Source: Clostridiales bacterium (GTDB lineage Bacteria; Bacillota; Clostridia; Caldicoprobacterales; DTU083). From it: a DNA stretch of 57,913 nt. Below are positions 1 to 8,003 of this stretch, in pieces (the stretch's first letter is position 1; every line of letters begins with the position of its first letter). The notes under the pieces were generated by a model, which was not told the origin of the DNA, searched no databases, and saw only the letters and a list, made by a program, of their open reading frames with translations. The DNA lies in the NCBI GenBank assembly GCA_012838915.1, contig DUOI01000115.1, positions 1 through 57,913 on the forward strand, read 5' to 3'. Both the position numbers and the translations under genes were made by a program.

Positions 1-210
1 TCACTATTTTGAACATTGGTAAAAGAACTTGGGCAACCGAATTTCTTAAATCGATTAGGGATGCCTGAGTTGTACATAAACAGAGGAGTACTATTTTTAT
101 TAAAACCCATAGTATCTTGACGCTATCGGATAAACAAATTTGCTTTACATTTTAATCCTGCTGTAATACAATTGTTGTAAGATATTAACCGACTGTATCT
201 GCATTGATGT

Positions 211-226
211 TATAATGTGTTATAAT
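211..226 (+). promoter_or_regulatory. possible -10 boxes before the PBP1A gene
   Basis: Two TATAAT hexamers lie at 211-216 and 221-226, 36-51 nt before the PBP1A start. I see no convincing -35 box at 16-18 nt upstream of either, so this is only a likely promoter region. Positions 1-210 hold no gene that I can recognise. Confidence 0.35.
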
Positions 227-261
227 AGCAGGAATACAATTGCGCATGTAACGGAGGTTAT

Positions 262-3198
262 ATGGATACAAAACATTCCAAAAACGAGAATGCAAAAGAG
301 AAAAAGAGCACTTCCAGGAATCGCCTGGCAAAATACTTCACCAAGAGAAGAAAAGAGCCTAATTTTCTGCTGTCTGTATTCGTTACCAGCATCAAGCTCA
401 TGGTTATTGCCCTTCTTGTCATGGGTTTTGCCGGGTTTGGAGCTGTTCTCGGTGTGGCAAAAGCATACGTGGATGGGACTCCGGAAATGGATGTAGGCCG
501 TATCGAGGAACAAAGCCTGACCTCATTCATATATGATAAGAATGGCGATCTGATTACCGAGTACAAGGGATTGGAACACCGGATATGGGCACCTTTGGAA
601 GAAATTCCCCAAATGCTGCAAAATGCTCTGATTGCCACTGAAGATGTTCGGTTTTATGTACACAAGGGATTGGACTATAAACGTCTGGCAGGTGCCTTTA
701 TCAATAACTTGAGAAGTGAATCCGTACAAGGTGGCAGCACTATTACACAGCAATTGATAAAAAACACTCTTCTCAGCCCCGAACAAACCTATAAGCGTAA
801 AATTCAGGAAGCATATCTGGCAATTCAACTGGAAAATGAATATGAAAAGGAAGAAATCCTGGAAGCATATCTGAATACAATTTACCTGGGAAGCGGTAAT
901 TACGGGGTAAAAGCAGCCGCATTGAACTATTTCGGTAAGGAATTGAAGGATCTGACTCTGCGGGAATGCGCAACCATCATAGGAATTACTAAGAATCCCT
1001 ACCGATATGATCCCAGGCTTAATTTTTACAGCAGGAAAAAGCCGGAAGTTACTTATGAAAGAACAAATCTGGTGCTTCGGCTGATGTATGAAAATGGCTT
1101 TATTTCGAAGGCAGAATATGAAAAAGCCAAATTTGATGCTGATAATCCGGACAGCTATAAAAATGCAGGTTTTGTTGTGCTGGAAGAATCCAGTAATCAA
1201 AAATTGTATGACCATCCTTATTTTGTTGAATACGCTATCAACGATCTGATTGATCAGTTGATGAAGCTGAATAACTGGGAAGGGTCGGAAGGCCGGAAGA
1301 AGGCTATCAACCTTATTCAAACCGGAGGGCTGCACATATATACCACACTGGATCCGGAAATTCAGCACATTGTGGAAGAAACCATATACAATTATGACAG
1401 ATATCCGAGAACAAGGAACTCCAAGGACAGTGTCAAGCGCGAAAAAGTAGGCAGCAGAGTGCTGGATGTTCCTCAACCGCAGGCTGCAGCTGTCGTACTG
1501 GATCACAACACTGGAGAATTAAGGGCAATTGTAGGCGGAAGAATGGATCCTCAGGAGCGTTTCTGGAACAATCGTGCAGATCAGCCCTGGGCACCCGGCT
1601 CTTCTATAAAGCCATTGGCAGTATATGCCCCATTTATTGAAGCCGGCTATCCCGGCGGGATCATTATTGAAGATATTCCGGTGCCAATAGAAGGTTGGAA
1701 GGGCGGAAAGGGATATCCATCAAACTATACCAGTTCCAAGTTTAACGGTCCAATCACAGCCAGGAAGGCTATCCAGCATTCCTATAATGTATCTTCTGCA
1801 AGAACATTGTTGGAGCGGGTTGGTACTGAATATTCCATGAACAAGCTTAAGGAACTGGGTATAACTGAGCCTCGTTATGTGGAAGAAGCCCTGCCCTCCA
1901 ATTTGTCCCTGGGCAGTGATCCCATAAACATGATAGAAATAACTGCTGCTTATGGAGCGCTGGCTAATAAAGGAGTATACAGAGAACCTACTTCTATCGT
2001 CAAGGTATTGGACAGAGACGGCAAGGTTCTGCTGGATAACCAATCCCAGCTTACCCTGACGGTTTTTAAGGAGAGTACCGCTTTCATCATAACCGACTGG
2101 CTGGTGAATGCTGTCAATAACGGTACAGGTACCTCTGCGATATTCAAAAACATGCCTATTGCAGGAAAAACCGGTACCAACGACAATTTCCGCGGTGTAT
2201 TTTTTGCCGGCTATACGCCTTATTATACTGCTACCGTAATGATCGGCCATGATACCCATAGCATTTCCCTCCAGGACGGTGCCACAGGCGGAAAGTTTGC
2301 AGCTCCGCTGTGGAGGGCTTTTATGAAAAAAATCCATGAAGACTTGGAGTATAAACGTTTTTATGACAAAGTACCTAAAGGTGTGAAATCAGTTACGGTT
2401 TGCGCTATTTCAGGCAAATTGCCCAATGAGGAATGTGATGAAACCGTAAAAGAGTATTTCCCCTCAAATGCAGTACCCAAAGATCATTGCGATATGCACC
2501 TGAAAATTACAGTCTGTGGTTATTCCGGCAAATTACCATCGCCTTATTGTCCTAAGGAGCATCTGGTAACCAAATCCGTCATCATACTTCCCGAGGATTC
2601 CATATACCAGAAACTTACAGATGAGCAGTTGGAAAAAATAATACCCGGTGCCTTCCGAAGCTTGGAGGGTGTTGGAGAATACGACTATAACAATCCGGAG
2701 CATGCAGAAAAATTCTGCCCCATTCATACTGAGGCATGGCTGGAAGGTGAGGGGTTGTGGGAGAGTCTGTCGCAGCAGGCCAACCAATTAATTGATCAAG
2801 TTAACGAAAATGTCTCCAGGTACGCCGATTACCTGAAAAAGGCTCAGGTGGATAAATTGGACAAGGCAATTAAGAGCCTGAAAGATGCATTGATAAAAGA
2901 AGTCTTGGAGCTGCCGGGGGAAGACGAACCTTATTACACGGAAATCCCACCCTTCAACCCTGATAAGATTCTGGCCGAAATGGATAAGCTTAAAAAAACC
3001 TATGACTCCATCTTTGATGCTGCCTTCTGGGAATCCGTTAACCAGGGCTCGGACAACGGGGGCAATAACGGTAACGGCAGCGGCAACGGCAACAATAACG
3101 GCAACAATAACGGCAATAATAACGGCAGCAATAACGGCAATAGTAACGGCAGCAATAACGGTAACGGCGGCAGTCAGAACAACAACGGAGATAATTAA
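262..3198 (+). CDS. bifunctional penicillin-binding protein 1A (transglycosylase/transpeptidase)
   Basis: Class A PBP that polymerises lipid II glycan strands and cross-links the stem peptides outside the membrane. 978 aa. The start is preceded by ACGGAGG. A basic cytoplasmic N-terminus is followed by one membrane anchor at about residues 37-60. The GT51 transglycosylase domain has its catalytic Glu at E127 in EDVRF and the GGSTITQQ motif. The transpeptidase domain has S447-S-I-K450 (SxxK), S507-Y-N509 (SxN) and K636-T-G-T. A Cys-containing C-terminal extension follows, then a helical stretch, and the last ~45 residues (from about 933) are almost only Gly and Asn, encoded by repeated AAC/AAT/GGC codons. 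Such tails occur in some Firmicute PBPs; this one is probably a flexible extracellular spacer. Monocistronic, ending at a strong terminator. It converges with the spoIIA/spoVA genes. Confidence 0.95.
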   Translation: MDTKHSKNENAKEKKSTSRNRLAKYFTKRRKEPNFLLSVFVTSIKLMVIALLVMGFAGFGAVLGVAKAYVDGTPEMDVGRIEEQSLTSFIYDKNGDLITEYKGLEHRIWAPLEEIPQMLQNALIATEDVRFYVHKGLDYKRLAGAFINNLRSESVQGGSTITQQLIKNTLLSPEQTYKRKIQEAYLAIQLENEYEKEEILEAYLNTIYLGSGNYGVKAAALNYFGKELKDLTLRECATIIGITKNPYRYDPRLNFYSRKKPEVTYERTNLVLRLMYENGFISKAEYEKAKFDADNPDSYKNAGFVVLEESSNQKLYDHPYFVEYAINDLIDQLMKLNNWEGSEGRKKAINLIQTGGLHIYTTLDPEIQHIVEETIYNYDRYPRTRNSKDSVKREKVGSRVLDVPQPQAAAVVLDHNTGELRAIVGGRMDPQERFWNNRADQPWAPGSSIKPLAVYAPFIEAGYPGGIIIEDIPVPIEGWKGGKGYPSNYTSSKFNGPITARKAIQHSYNVSSARTLLERVGTEYSMNKLKELGITEPRYVEEALPSNLSLGSDPINMIEITAAYGALANKGVYREPTSIVKVLDRDGKVLLDNQSQLTLTVFKESTAFIITDWLVNAVNNGTGTSAIFKNMPIAGKTGTNDNFRGVFFAGYTPYYTATVMIGHDTHSISLQDGATGGKFAAPLWRAFMKKIHEDLEYKRFYDKVPKGVKSVTVCAISGKLPNEECDETVKEYFPSNAVPKDHCDMHLKITVCGYSGKLPSPYCPKEHLVTKSVIILPEDSIYQKLTDEQLEKIIPGAFRSLEGVGEYDYNNPEHAEKFCPIHTEAWLEGEGLWESLSQQANQLIDQVNENVSRYADYLKKAQVDKLDKAIKSLKDALIKEVLELPGEDEPYYTEIPPFNPDKILAEMDKLKKTYDSIFDAAFWESVNQGSDNGGNNGNGSGNGNNNGNNNGNNNGSNNGNSNGSNNGNGGSQNNNGDN

Positions 3199-3283
3199 AA
3201 TTACGACTCAAAAAAGGCTCTCTGTCAATTGATGGGATAAACTCGAGAACGGAGAGTAAATAAACCAATTAAATTCTAAAAAA

Positions 3284-3309
3284 GAAGACCTGATAATGGT
3301 CTTCTTTTT
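3284..3309 (+). terminator. rho-independent terminator of the PBP1A gene
   Basis: Seven-base-pair stem GAAGACC / GGTCTTC with a 7-nt loop, followed by TTTTT on the plus strand. Preceding A residues make it potentially active for the convergent spoVA transcript as well. Confidence 0.8.
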
Positions 3310-3437
3310 CATATTATGACAACCTATTTTGTTTAGGTTTTTCTCAGTACACCTGTACCGACAAGTATCAGCAGCCTCATCATACGATTAATTGTATCCT
3401 TTGTCAGCGTAAAAGCAAGGTCTGCAGTATACATCCC

Positions 3438-3596
3438 CTATTCAACTGGATATCCTTCCTCCTTTTGCATAGTTTGCCGTCTCTCGTCCTTTTTGGAAAC
3501 CAGGCTGGGCACTTCCGGATGCCGGACTTCGTTCTCACGGGGATTTTTTCCCTGCGGAACAACTTCATTTAATTGATGATAGCCTTTTCTGCTCAA
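3438..3596 (-). CDS. putative 52-aa protein downstream of spoVAB
   Basis: Short charged ORF with TTG start, 16 nt after the spoVAB stop. It is preceded by GAGGTGA at a normal distance (GAGGTGAGATA then TTG). The product is hydrophilic, rich in Lys, Glu, Arg and Pro, with no membrane segment or cysteine. I do not recognise a family. In Bacillus subtilis spoVAC follows spoVAB; this ORF does not resemble SpoVAC. It could be a small spore protein, a remnant of a lost spoVA gene, or chance. The ribosome binding site and operon position are the only support. Confidence 0.4.
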   Translation of the reverse strand: MSRKGYHQLNEVVPQGKNPRENEVRHPEVPSLVSKKDERRQTMQKEEGYPVE

Positions 3597-3612
3597 TATC
3601 TCACCTCAAATT

Positions 3613-4032
3613 CTAGAAAAAACCGGGTATCAGAAAAAATAATAATGAGCCAAACACTTTACCCAAAAGAACTACTATAACGATAAGATATACCCACCTG
3701 GTAGCATTCAGTTTTTTGGCTGCCACTGATATAATATCCAGCGTTTCAGTAAGCGCAGCCACTATAGTCCCCACAAAAACACCCATAAGAAATCCCAATG
3801 GAACGGAGATGAACTTCAGATGCTTTATAGAAAAATCAAAGAAATATACAAAGCAGGAGAGCATTGCACCAAGAATCATACTGATTTGAAAAAATAACAA
3901 ATACTCTTCCCTTTTAGTCCATTGAATTATACGGGCGGTTACACCCAATACCACAAAGAATGCAGTGATGCTTGCGCCGATGGCAAGGCCCCCTGCTAAT
4001 CCAACTAAGATTGTCAGTATGACTTTTGTCAA
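3613..4032 (-). CDS. spoVAB: stage V sporulation protein AB
   Basis: 139-aa integral membrane protein with about four hydrophobic segments (near residues 5-30, 43-66, 72-95, 110-135). Length and pattern match SpoVAB (about 141 aa). SpoVA proteins sit in the inner spore membrane and are needed for dipicolinic acid movement during sporulation and germination; the separate role of AB is not settled. TTG start overlaps the spoVAA stop as TTGA, with GGAGGGG 11 nt upstream, so the two are translationally coupled. In B. subtilis the operon is transcribed in the forespore by sigma-G. Confidence 0.85.
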   Translation of the reverse strand: MTKVILTILVGLAGGLAIGASITAFFVVLGVTARIIQWTKREEYLLFFQISMILGAMLSCFVYFFDFSIKHLKFISVPLGFLMGVFVGTIVAALTETLDIISVAAKKLNATRWVYLIVIVVLLGKVFGSLLFFLIPGFF

Positions 4033-4637
4033 GCCTGTTTTTTCCCCTCCTGATCCCTTAAATAATCTCTTAACTCTTTTTCTGATTGGTGCATTTCCAA
4101 TTCCAACGGACCTGGATTGTCTTTATTCTTTATCTTGTTGTAAACTTCAAAGAAGATGAAAATACCTGCACCGATTCCCACGGAATATGAAAGAGAAAAT
4201 AAGACAGGCCTGCTTACTTTCTCGCCGCTGATTAAGTAATAGATCATCTTATGGGCTTCGTTCATGTTGACATCTGAATGAAAATACATAATAGCTAAAG
4301 CGGAACCAAAAAAGAGAAGCAGCATGGAAAAGGCTACACGCAGAAATACCAACAGCGGATTCTCCTTTTTTCGCTTAGCCGGTTTATACAGCGCTGAAGA
4401 TTCGCCGATTGGAGTAACGGAAATATTATTGATTTCCTGTTTAATCAAACCAATAATTTGAACTGATGTAAGCCGTACCGGCCGGCTGATGCCATAAGGG
4501 AAAACAGGAATATTTTCAATTCTCTTTTTGATATCTTCTGCCGCAGACAACTCAATGAAATCTCCCAGGTTAGCTTTTTGTCCGGACTGTTTTTGATAAT
4601 AGGGTTTGAACTGAAAATAAACCTCATTTGATCCCAT
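4029..4637 (-). CDS. spoVAA: stage V sporulation protein AA
   Basis: 202 aa from the ATG at 4637, chosen because GGAGG lies 8 nt upstream and the length then fits SpoVAA (about 206 aa). A longer frame back to 4715 is open but would overlap the upstream ORF heavily. A soluble N-terminal part (about 110 residues) is followed by two membrane segments enclosing the FHSDVNM and ISGEKV blocks; the equivalent positions in B. subtilis SpoVAA have FHEDVSM and ITGERN. The C-terminus carries the family-like PLELEMHQ stretch. Component of the SpoVA system of the spore inner membrane. Overlaps the 65-aa ORF by 14 nt and spoVAB by 4 nt. Confidence 0.87.
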   Translation of the reverse strand: MGSNEVYFQFKPYYQKQSGQKANLGDFIELSAAEDIKKRIENIPVFPYGISRPVRLTSVQIIGLIKQEINNISVTPIGESSALYKPAKRKKENPLLVFLRVAFSMLLLFFGSALAIMYFHSDVNMNEAHKMIYYLISGEKVSRPVLFSLSYSVGIGAGIFIFFEVYNKIKNKDNPGPLELEMHQSEKELRDYLRDQEGKKQA

Positions 4638-4821
4638 CTGTCCAGCCTCCGGTCTTATCTCCTGCCTTATATTGAATAAATTTGGCACCTGAATAAGCTT
4701 TGTCCTGATTGGCATGACGGCTGAGAATCATCCAAACGGAAACTAAACCAATCAGAGTAAGGGCTATTGCTACCATTGTCCAATTAATTTTTTTCTTGCT
4801 TCCCTTATTCAAATTCATCAT
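4624..4821 (-). CDS. 65-aa single-pass membrane protein upstream of spoVAA
   Basis: Small ORF starting with two ATG codons. The ribosome binding site is weak (only AGGG close by). It has a Lys-rich N-terminus, one hydrophobic segment at about residues 14-33, and a short hydrophilic tail. It overlaps spoVAA by 14 nt, and the spoVAA ribosome binding site (GGAGG) lies inside its 3' end, which suggests coupled translation. I do not recognise a family, and nothing equivalent lies between sigF and spoVAA in B. subtilis. Its position suggests a forespore role, which is inference. Confidence 0.5.
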   Translation of the reverse strand: MMNLNKGSKKKINWTMVAIALTLIGLVSVWMILSRHANQDKAYSGAKFIQYKAGDKTGGWTDGIK

Positions 4822-4837
4822 CCCTACTCATGCAGTT

Positions 4838-4844
4838 TACAATG
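4838..4844 (-). promoter_or_regulatory. possible sigma-F/sigma-G type -10 box before the spoVA genes
   Basis: CATTGTA on the minus strand matches the sigma-G -10 pattern CATNNTA. It lies 17 nt before the 65-aa ORF start. The expected -35 (GNATR) at 17-18 nt is weak (GTACA), so this is tentative. Known sigma-G control of spoVA in Bacillus makes it plausible. Confidence 0.3.
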
Positions 4845-5260
4845 CCCGTCAGGCTATCTTATTGTACTCATTATATGAATTCATTATTCAAAGTATAAAT
4901 AAGGGATAAGCGGGCAGTGGGGAGGGCAGTGGGGACAGTTCTCAATTATTGGGCCAATGGGGACAGTTCTCAATTATTAAATTATTGCTTAGCTATTATG
5001 AGTTTTGGAGGTGATTTAAGGACGCATTTGGTAAAACGGTTTTCCGGTTTCCCGGAATACGAGCAAATTGTACGAAAGAGTTGAAGTCTGTAATCTGAAT
5101 CCTGATAACCTGATAAAAAAAACGAATCCAGGTTTTGGATGAGTCAAGAAAATAATTGGGAAATGCAATCATGTACTTCAGCGGATTTGAAAAAATGAAG
5201 GCGGAGATCGGTATAAATACCTGATTTGAATGAAACATCTCATGATTAGCTGCGTCACCA
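4845..5260. other. sigF-spoVA intergenic region, repeats and possible gene debris
   Basis: This gap between the spoVA genes and the sigF stop is unusually long for this operon. It holds two RAYT-type repeats (4931-4978). On the plus strand a GGAGGTGAT-like sequence near 5009 precedes an 18-codon frame, and other short frames follow up to 5240. None is long enough to call; it could be decayed coding DNA. No clear terminator follows sigF. Confidence 0.4.
4931..4978 (+). repeat. pair of RAYT-associated-type repeats (GGGGACAGTTCTCAA)
   Basis: Two direct copies of a 20-nt sequence, core GGGGACAGTTCTCAA followed by TTATT, at 4931-4950 and 4959-4978 (28-nt period). The sequence before the first copy (4912-4930) carries a local duplication of GGGCAGTGGGGA. 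Same family as the copies at 14.3-14.5, 18.2, 19.8, 22.3-22.4 and 24.8 kb. Confidence 0.85.
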
Positions 5261-6022
5261 TCACAACATCTCCCGCATTTTAAGGAGAACCTTTTTCTCA
5301 ATGCGGGAAACCTGCACCTGTGAGATGTTTAGCATTTCCGCTATTTCGCTCTGGGTTTTGTCTCGAAAGTATCGCATGATAATGATGGCTCGTTCCCGTT
5401 TATCCAGCTTGGACAACAAGTCATTCAGCGTAATGCGTTCCATGGCTTCGTCAACTTCGGTATTATCTTCCGAGATTTTATCAATGAGCAGTATGGGGTT
5501 ATCCTCATCTTCATAGATGACATCATATATGGATGCAGGAACCCGGACAGCATCCATTGCATAGACAATTTCTTCAGGCGTGCAGTCAACAGCATCTGCG
5601 ATTTCCTGAATGCTGGGATCTCTGCCCAGCTGCCCCTTCAGTTGCTCTCTGGCAGCTGCAGATTTATTCACCAATTCCTTAAGAGAACGACTGACCTTTA
5701 TCATACCGTCGTCTCTTAGAAATCGTTTGATTTCACCCATAATCATGGGCACGGCATAGGTCGAAAACCGCACATTATATTTGGGATCATAATTCTGAAT
5801 CGCCTTCAACAGCCCTATGGAGCCTAATTGAAACAAATCCTCGTAATCATGACCTCTGTTTAAAAATTTTTTAACCAGGCTTTTTACCAGCGCAATGTTC
5901 TTCCGAACCAATATTTCCTTGGCCTCATCGTCACCATTTTGGGCTTTTTCTATCAAAGCCATGGTCTCTTCGTGAGAAAGCAGCTGCCGGTCCTCTTCCT
6001 GATATTCGGGAATGGTACTCAT
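5261..6022 (-). CDS. sigF: forespore sigma factor F
   Basis: 253 aa, RNA polymerase sigma-70 family. It directs the first forespore-specific transcription after asymmetric division and is held inactive by SpoIIAB. Region 2 contains the conserved RFSTYAVPMIMGEIKRF-type core-binding and -10 recognition segment; region 4 ends with the helix-turn-helix SEIAEMLNISQVQVSRIEK. The GTGAGA-rich 3' end encodes the usual KMREML C-terminus. Start ATG at 6022 overlaps the spoIIAB stop by one base, with GGAGAG upstream. Third gene of the spoIIA operon (also called spoIIAC). Confidence 0.97.
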   Translation of the reverse strand: MSTIPEYQEEDRQLLSHEETMALIEKAQNGDDEAKEILVRKNIALVKSLVKKFLNRGHDYEDLFQLGSIGLLKAIQNYDPKYNVRFSTYAVPMIMGEIKRFLRDDGMIKVSRSLKELVNKSAAAREQLKGQLGRDPSIQEIADAVDCTPEEIVYAMDAVRVPASIYDVIYEDEDNPILLIDKISEDNTEVDEAMERITLNDLLSKLDKRERAIIIMRYFRDKTQSEIAEMLNISQVQVSRIEKKVLLKMREML

Positions 6023-6471
6023 CAGTCTCTCTCCGTTTCCTGAGTATCATTACTGATATTCTTTACCATCCTGACCTTTGTACCCTGGCCCGGAGCAGAG
6101 CTCACCTCCAATTCGTCCATAAAGGTTTCCATAACTGTAAAACCCATACCGGATCGCTCCAGCTCGGGTTTGGAGGTATAGAGAGGCTGCCTTGCAAGGT
6201 CGATATCTTCAATTCCCCTGCCTTGATCAATTACTTCGATTTCCACATAATTGTCATAAATTCTTGTTATAATTTGCACCGTCTCGTTGGGATTGTCATA
6301 ACCGTGAATGATGGCATTGGTAACAGCTTCCGAAACAGCTGTTTTGATATCAGCAATTTCTTCCAGGGTGGGATCCAGCTGGGCGGCAAAAGCTGCAACT
6401 GCTACCCTGGCAAATGCTTCATTTTGTGACCTGCTTAAAAACTCCAGCTTCATCTCGTTTTTGACATTCAT
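6022..6471 (-). CDS. spoIIAB: anti-sigma F factor SpoIIAB (serine kinase)
   Basis: 149 aa, GHKL-fold kinase that binds and blocks sigma-F and phosphorylates SpoIIAA. The ATP-binding motifs are visible: N-box [10 protein letters not shown] (about residues 48-57), G1 box DQGRGIED (about 95-102) and G2 box [13 protein letters not shown] overlaps the spoIIAA stop as ATGA, giving the tight coupling expected for stoichiometric production of the partner-switching module. Confidence 0.97.
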   Translation of the reverse strand: MNVKNEMKLEFLSRSQNEAFARVAVAAFAAQLDPTLEEIADIKTAVSEAVTNAIIHGYDNPNETVQIITRIYDNYVEIEVIDQGRGIEDIDLARQPLYTSKPELERSGMGFTVMETFMDELEVSSAPGQGTKVRMVKNISNDTQETERD

Positions 6472-6818
6472 TTTGATACCCCCCGGATACTGTCAACAGC
6501 ATGCTTAACAGTATCATACTCTTTCAATATTCGCCGAAGCCCGGATACTTCCAGAATTCTGTCCAATTGCGGATTGATATTGGTTATACAGACCCGGCCG
6601 CCTCGTTTAGTTATGGTTTTATATCTGCCAATGAAAACACCAATGCCGGAGCTGTCCATAAAATGTAGGTTTTTCAGGTCCAGAATCAAATACCGGATGG
6701 AATTATCCTCCAGTTGTTTATCCAGAGAATCCCTGATTTTTTCTGCATGATGGTGATCCAACTCCCCATTCATGCTGACTATCAGGATATCTCCTTTCCT
6801 TTTGCAATCCATTTGCAA
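6468..6818 (-). CDS. spoIIAA: anti-sigma F factor antagonist SpoIIAA
   Basis: 116 aa, STAS-domain protein. Unphosphorylated SpoIIAA displaces sigma-F from SpoIIAB. The phosphorylated serine is in FMDSSGIG (S57 by analogy with S58 of B. subtilis). TTG start at 6818 chosen because GGAGG lies 7 nt upstream; the in-frame ATG at 6812 is 13 nt from it. First gene of the operon, preceded by a sigma-H promoter. Confidence 0.96.
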   Translation of the reverse strand: MQMDCKRKGDILIVSMNGELDHHHAEKIRDSLDKQLEDNSIRYLILDLKNLHFMDSSGIGVFIGRYKTITKRGGRVCITNINPQLDRILEVSGLRRILKEYDTVKHAVDSIRGVSK

Positions 6819-6896
6819 ATCTACTGCCTCCTTCGCCTTTCAACAATATATTCCTATGACCGTTAGCTCCAATTTTCGCTGATTACACTCAATTCA

Positions 6897-6925
6897 TTAT
6901 TCTTCGTCGTATGATAATTTCCTTC
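6897..6925 (-). promoter_or_regulatory. sigma-H promoter of the spoIIA operon
   Basis: Minus-strand GAAGGAAAT, 11-nt spacer, GAAGAATAA. Every defined position fits the sigma-H consensus RNAGGAWWW-N11-12-RNNGAATWW. It lies about 80 nt before the spoIIAA start. The spoIIA operon is sigma-H and Spo0A~P controlled in Bacillus; I did not identify 0A boxes with confidence. Confidence 0.85.
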
Positions 6926-6968
6926 ATCGAAAAATAAATGGTTTTAGCAATATATGCCGTTAAAAATA

Positions 6969-7004
6969 AAAAGCCCCGCGACTTTTGTCGTAAGGGCTTT
7001 TATT
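6969..7004 (-). terminator. bidirectional-looking terminator after the 73-aa gene
   Basis: Stem AAAAGCCC / GGGCTTTT with an inner CGAC/GTCG pairing. A/T runs flank both sides. On the minus strand it closes the transcript of the gene at 7040-7261 just before the spoIIA promoter. Confidence 0.75.
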
Positions 7005-7039
7005 CTTCATCTGCATCCTCGTCCTCTATTTGACAGCTG

Positions 7040-7261
7040 CTACACTTCTACTTCTTGAACTTCTACTCGAATAGCCTGACGCTTGTTTAAATCCTCCAAT
7101 ACCTTGTTTTCATCTTTCCAGCTTGCGTATTTCTTCCGTTCTTCTTTTGTCAGAATCAGCTTGTCCAAAATTTCTCTGCCGGTTAATTGTTTACTGCTGA
7201 CCAGCGTTTGCATAATCGGCTTGTTTTCTAAAACGGTCAGTACTGCATATACATATTTCAT
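7040..7261 (-). CDS. conserved-looking 73-aa protein of unknown function
   Basis: Small soluble protein with no membrane segment or cysteine. The N-terminus (about residues 1-25) reads like a beta strand and helix with a LVSSKQLTG stretch; the rest is highly charged, with a TKEERKKYASWKDE helix and a Val/Glu-rich end. ATG start with GGGAG 9 nt upstream. It has its own terminator and lies downstream of the ctc gene. I do not recognise the family. Confidence 0.7.
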   Translation of the reverse strand: MKYVYAVLTVLENKPIMQTLVSSKQLTGREILDKLILTKEERKKYASWKDENKVLEDLNKRQAIRVEVQEVEV

Positions 7262-7376
7262 AGTTCCAAACTCCCTTAAGCAATAATCAAGTAAGTAATA
7301 TCAAGTAAATATAAGTTTACACTAAAATCCATCAGGATTCAATGCGATGCCCCTTAAGAACATCAAACAATTGTTT

Positions 7377-8003
7377 TCACCCCTCCTGACTCTCAGGCTG
7401 TTCATCGCTGCTTTCAGCAATATCCTGTTTTATTTCAGCCTGAATATCAGTTTTCAGAGTGGGTTTTAGGGCTGAAGCAATCAACTCATTTGGTGAATCA
7501 ATAACACTGAGTTCAGCAGCTATTTCCAGGTCCTGTACCCGAATGCTGCTGTTTCTACTGCTTTGCAGAATATGAAGCGGTACCCGGATAAAGGAAGGAA
7601 TGTCCTTCGCGAAGCCTTCCACTTCAACGAAATCTTTCTGATGCTGCAGAATCAAGCCGTGCTTTTCCATCACCTGCCTTCCTTCAAATAGAAGCGGCAC
7701 TTTGGCTTGAATCCTTTGGTTCATTTCCACATTCATCAAATCAATATGAATAATCTCCCGGGTGACCGGATCTCTTTGTACTTCCTTAATTTTCACCTGC
7801 TGCTTTAAACCGTTCAATGATACTTCAATAACAGCCGCGGTTCCCATCCGGTGAACAAACCTCTCCACATGTTTTTTATCAAAAAGAACCGGAGCAGCAT
7901 GATTTTTCCCATAAAGCACTCCGGGTACATATCCCTGTCGCCTAAGCTGCTTTGCCTTTGCATGAGAAATCCTCGGCGAAACCTGCAATAACTCACCGTT
8001 CAC
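7377..8003 (-). CDS. ctc: 50S ribosomal protein L25 / general stress protein Ctc
   Basis: 208 aa, the long (TL5/CTC) form of L25 that binds 5S rRNA. The N-terminal L25 domain (about residues 1-95) contains the GYVPGVLYG and VQRDPVTREIIHIDLM motifs of the family. The second beta domain runs to about 180, and an acidic Glu/Gln/Ser tail ends the protein. GTG start at 8003 with AAAGGA 7 nt upstream. In Bacillus ctc is under sigma-B control; I see no sigma-B promoter here. Confidence 0.92.
   Translation of the reverse strand: MNGELLQVSPRISHAKAKQLRRQGYVPGVLYGKNHAAPVLFDKKHVERFVHRMGTAAVIEVSLNGLKQQVKIKEVQRDPVTREIIHIDLMNVEMNQRIQAKVPLLFEGRQVMEKHGLILQHQKDFVEVEGFAKDIPSFIRVPLHILQSSRNSSIRVQDLEIAAELSVIDSPNELIASALKPTLKTDIQAEIKQDIAESSDEQPESQEG

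Noticed and set aside
4996-5301. 101-codon minus-strand frame overlapping the sigF 3' end
   Set aside because: Overlaps the conserved end of sigF, has no ribosome binding site and has an unusual composition.
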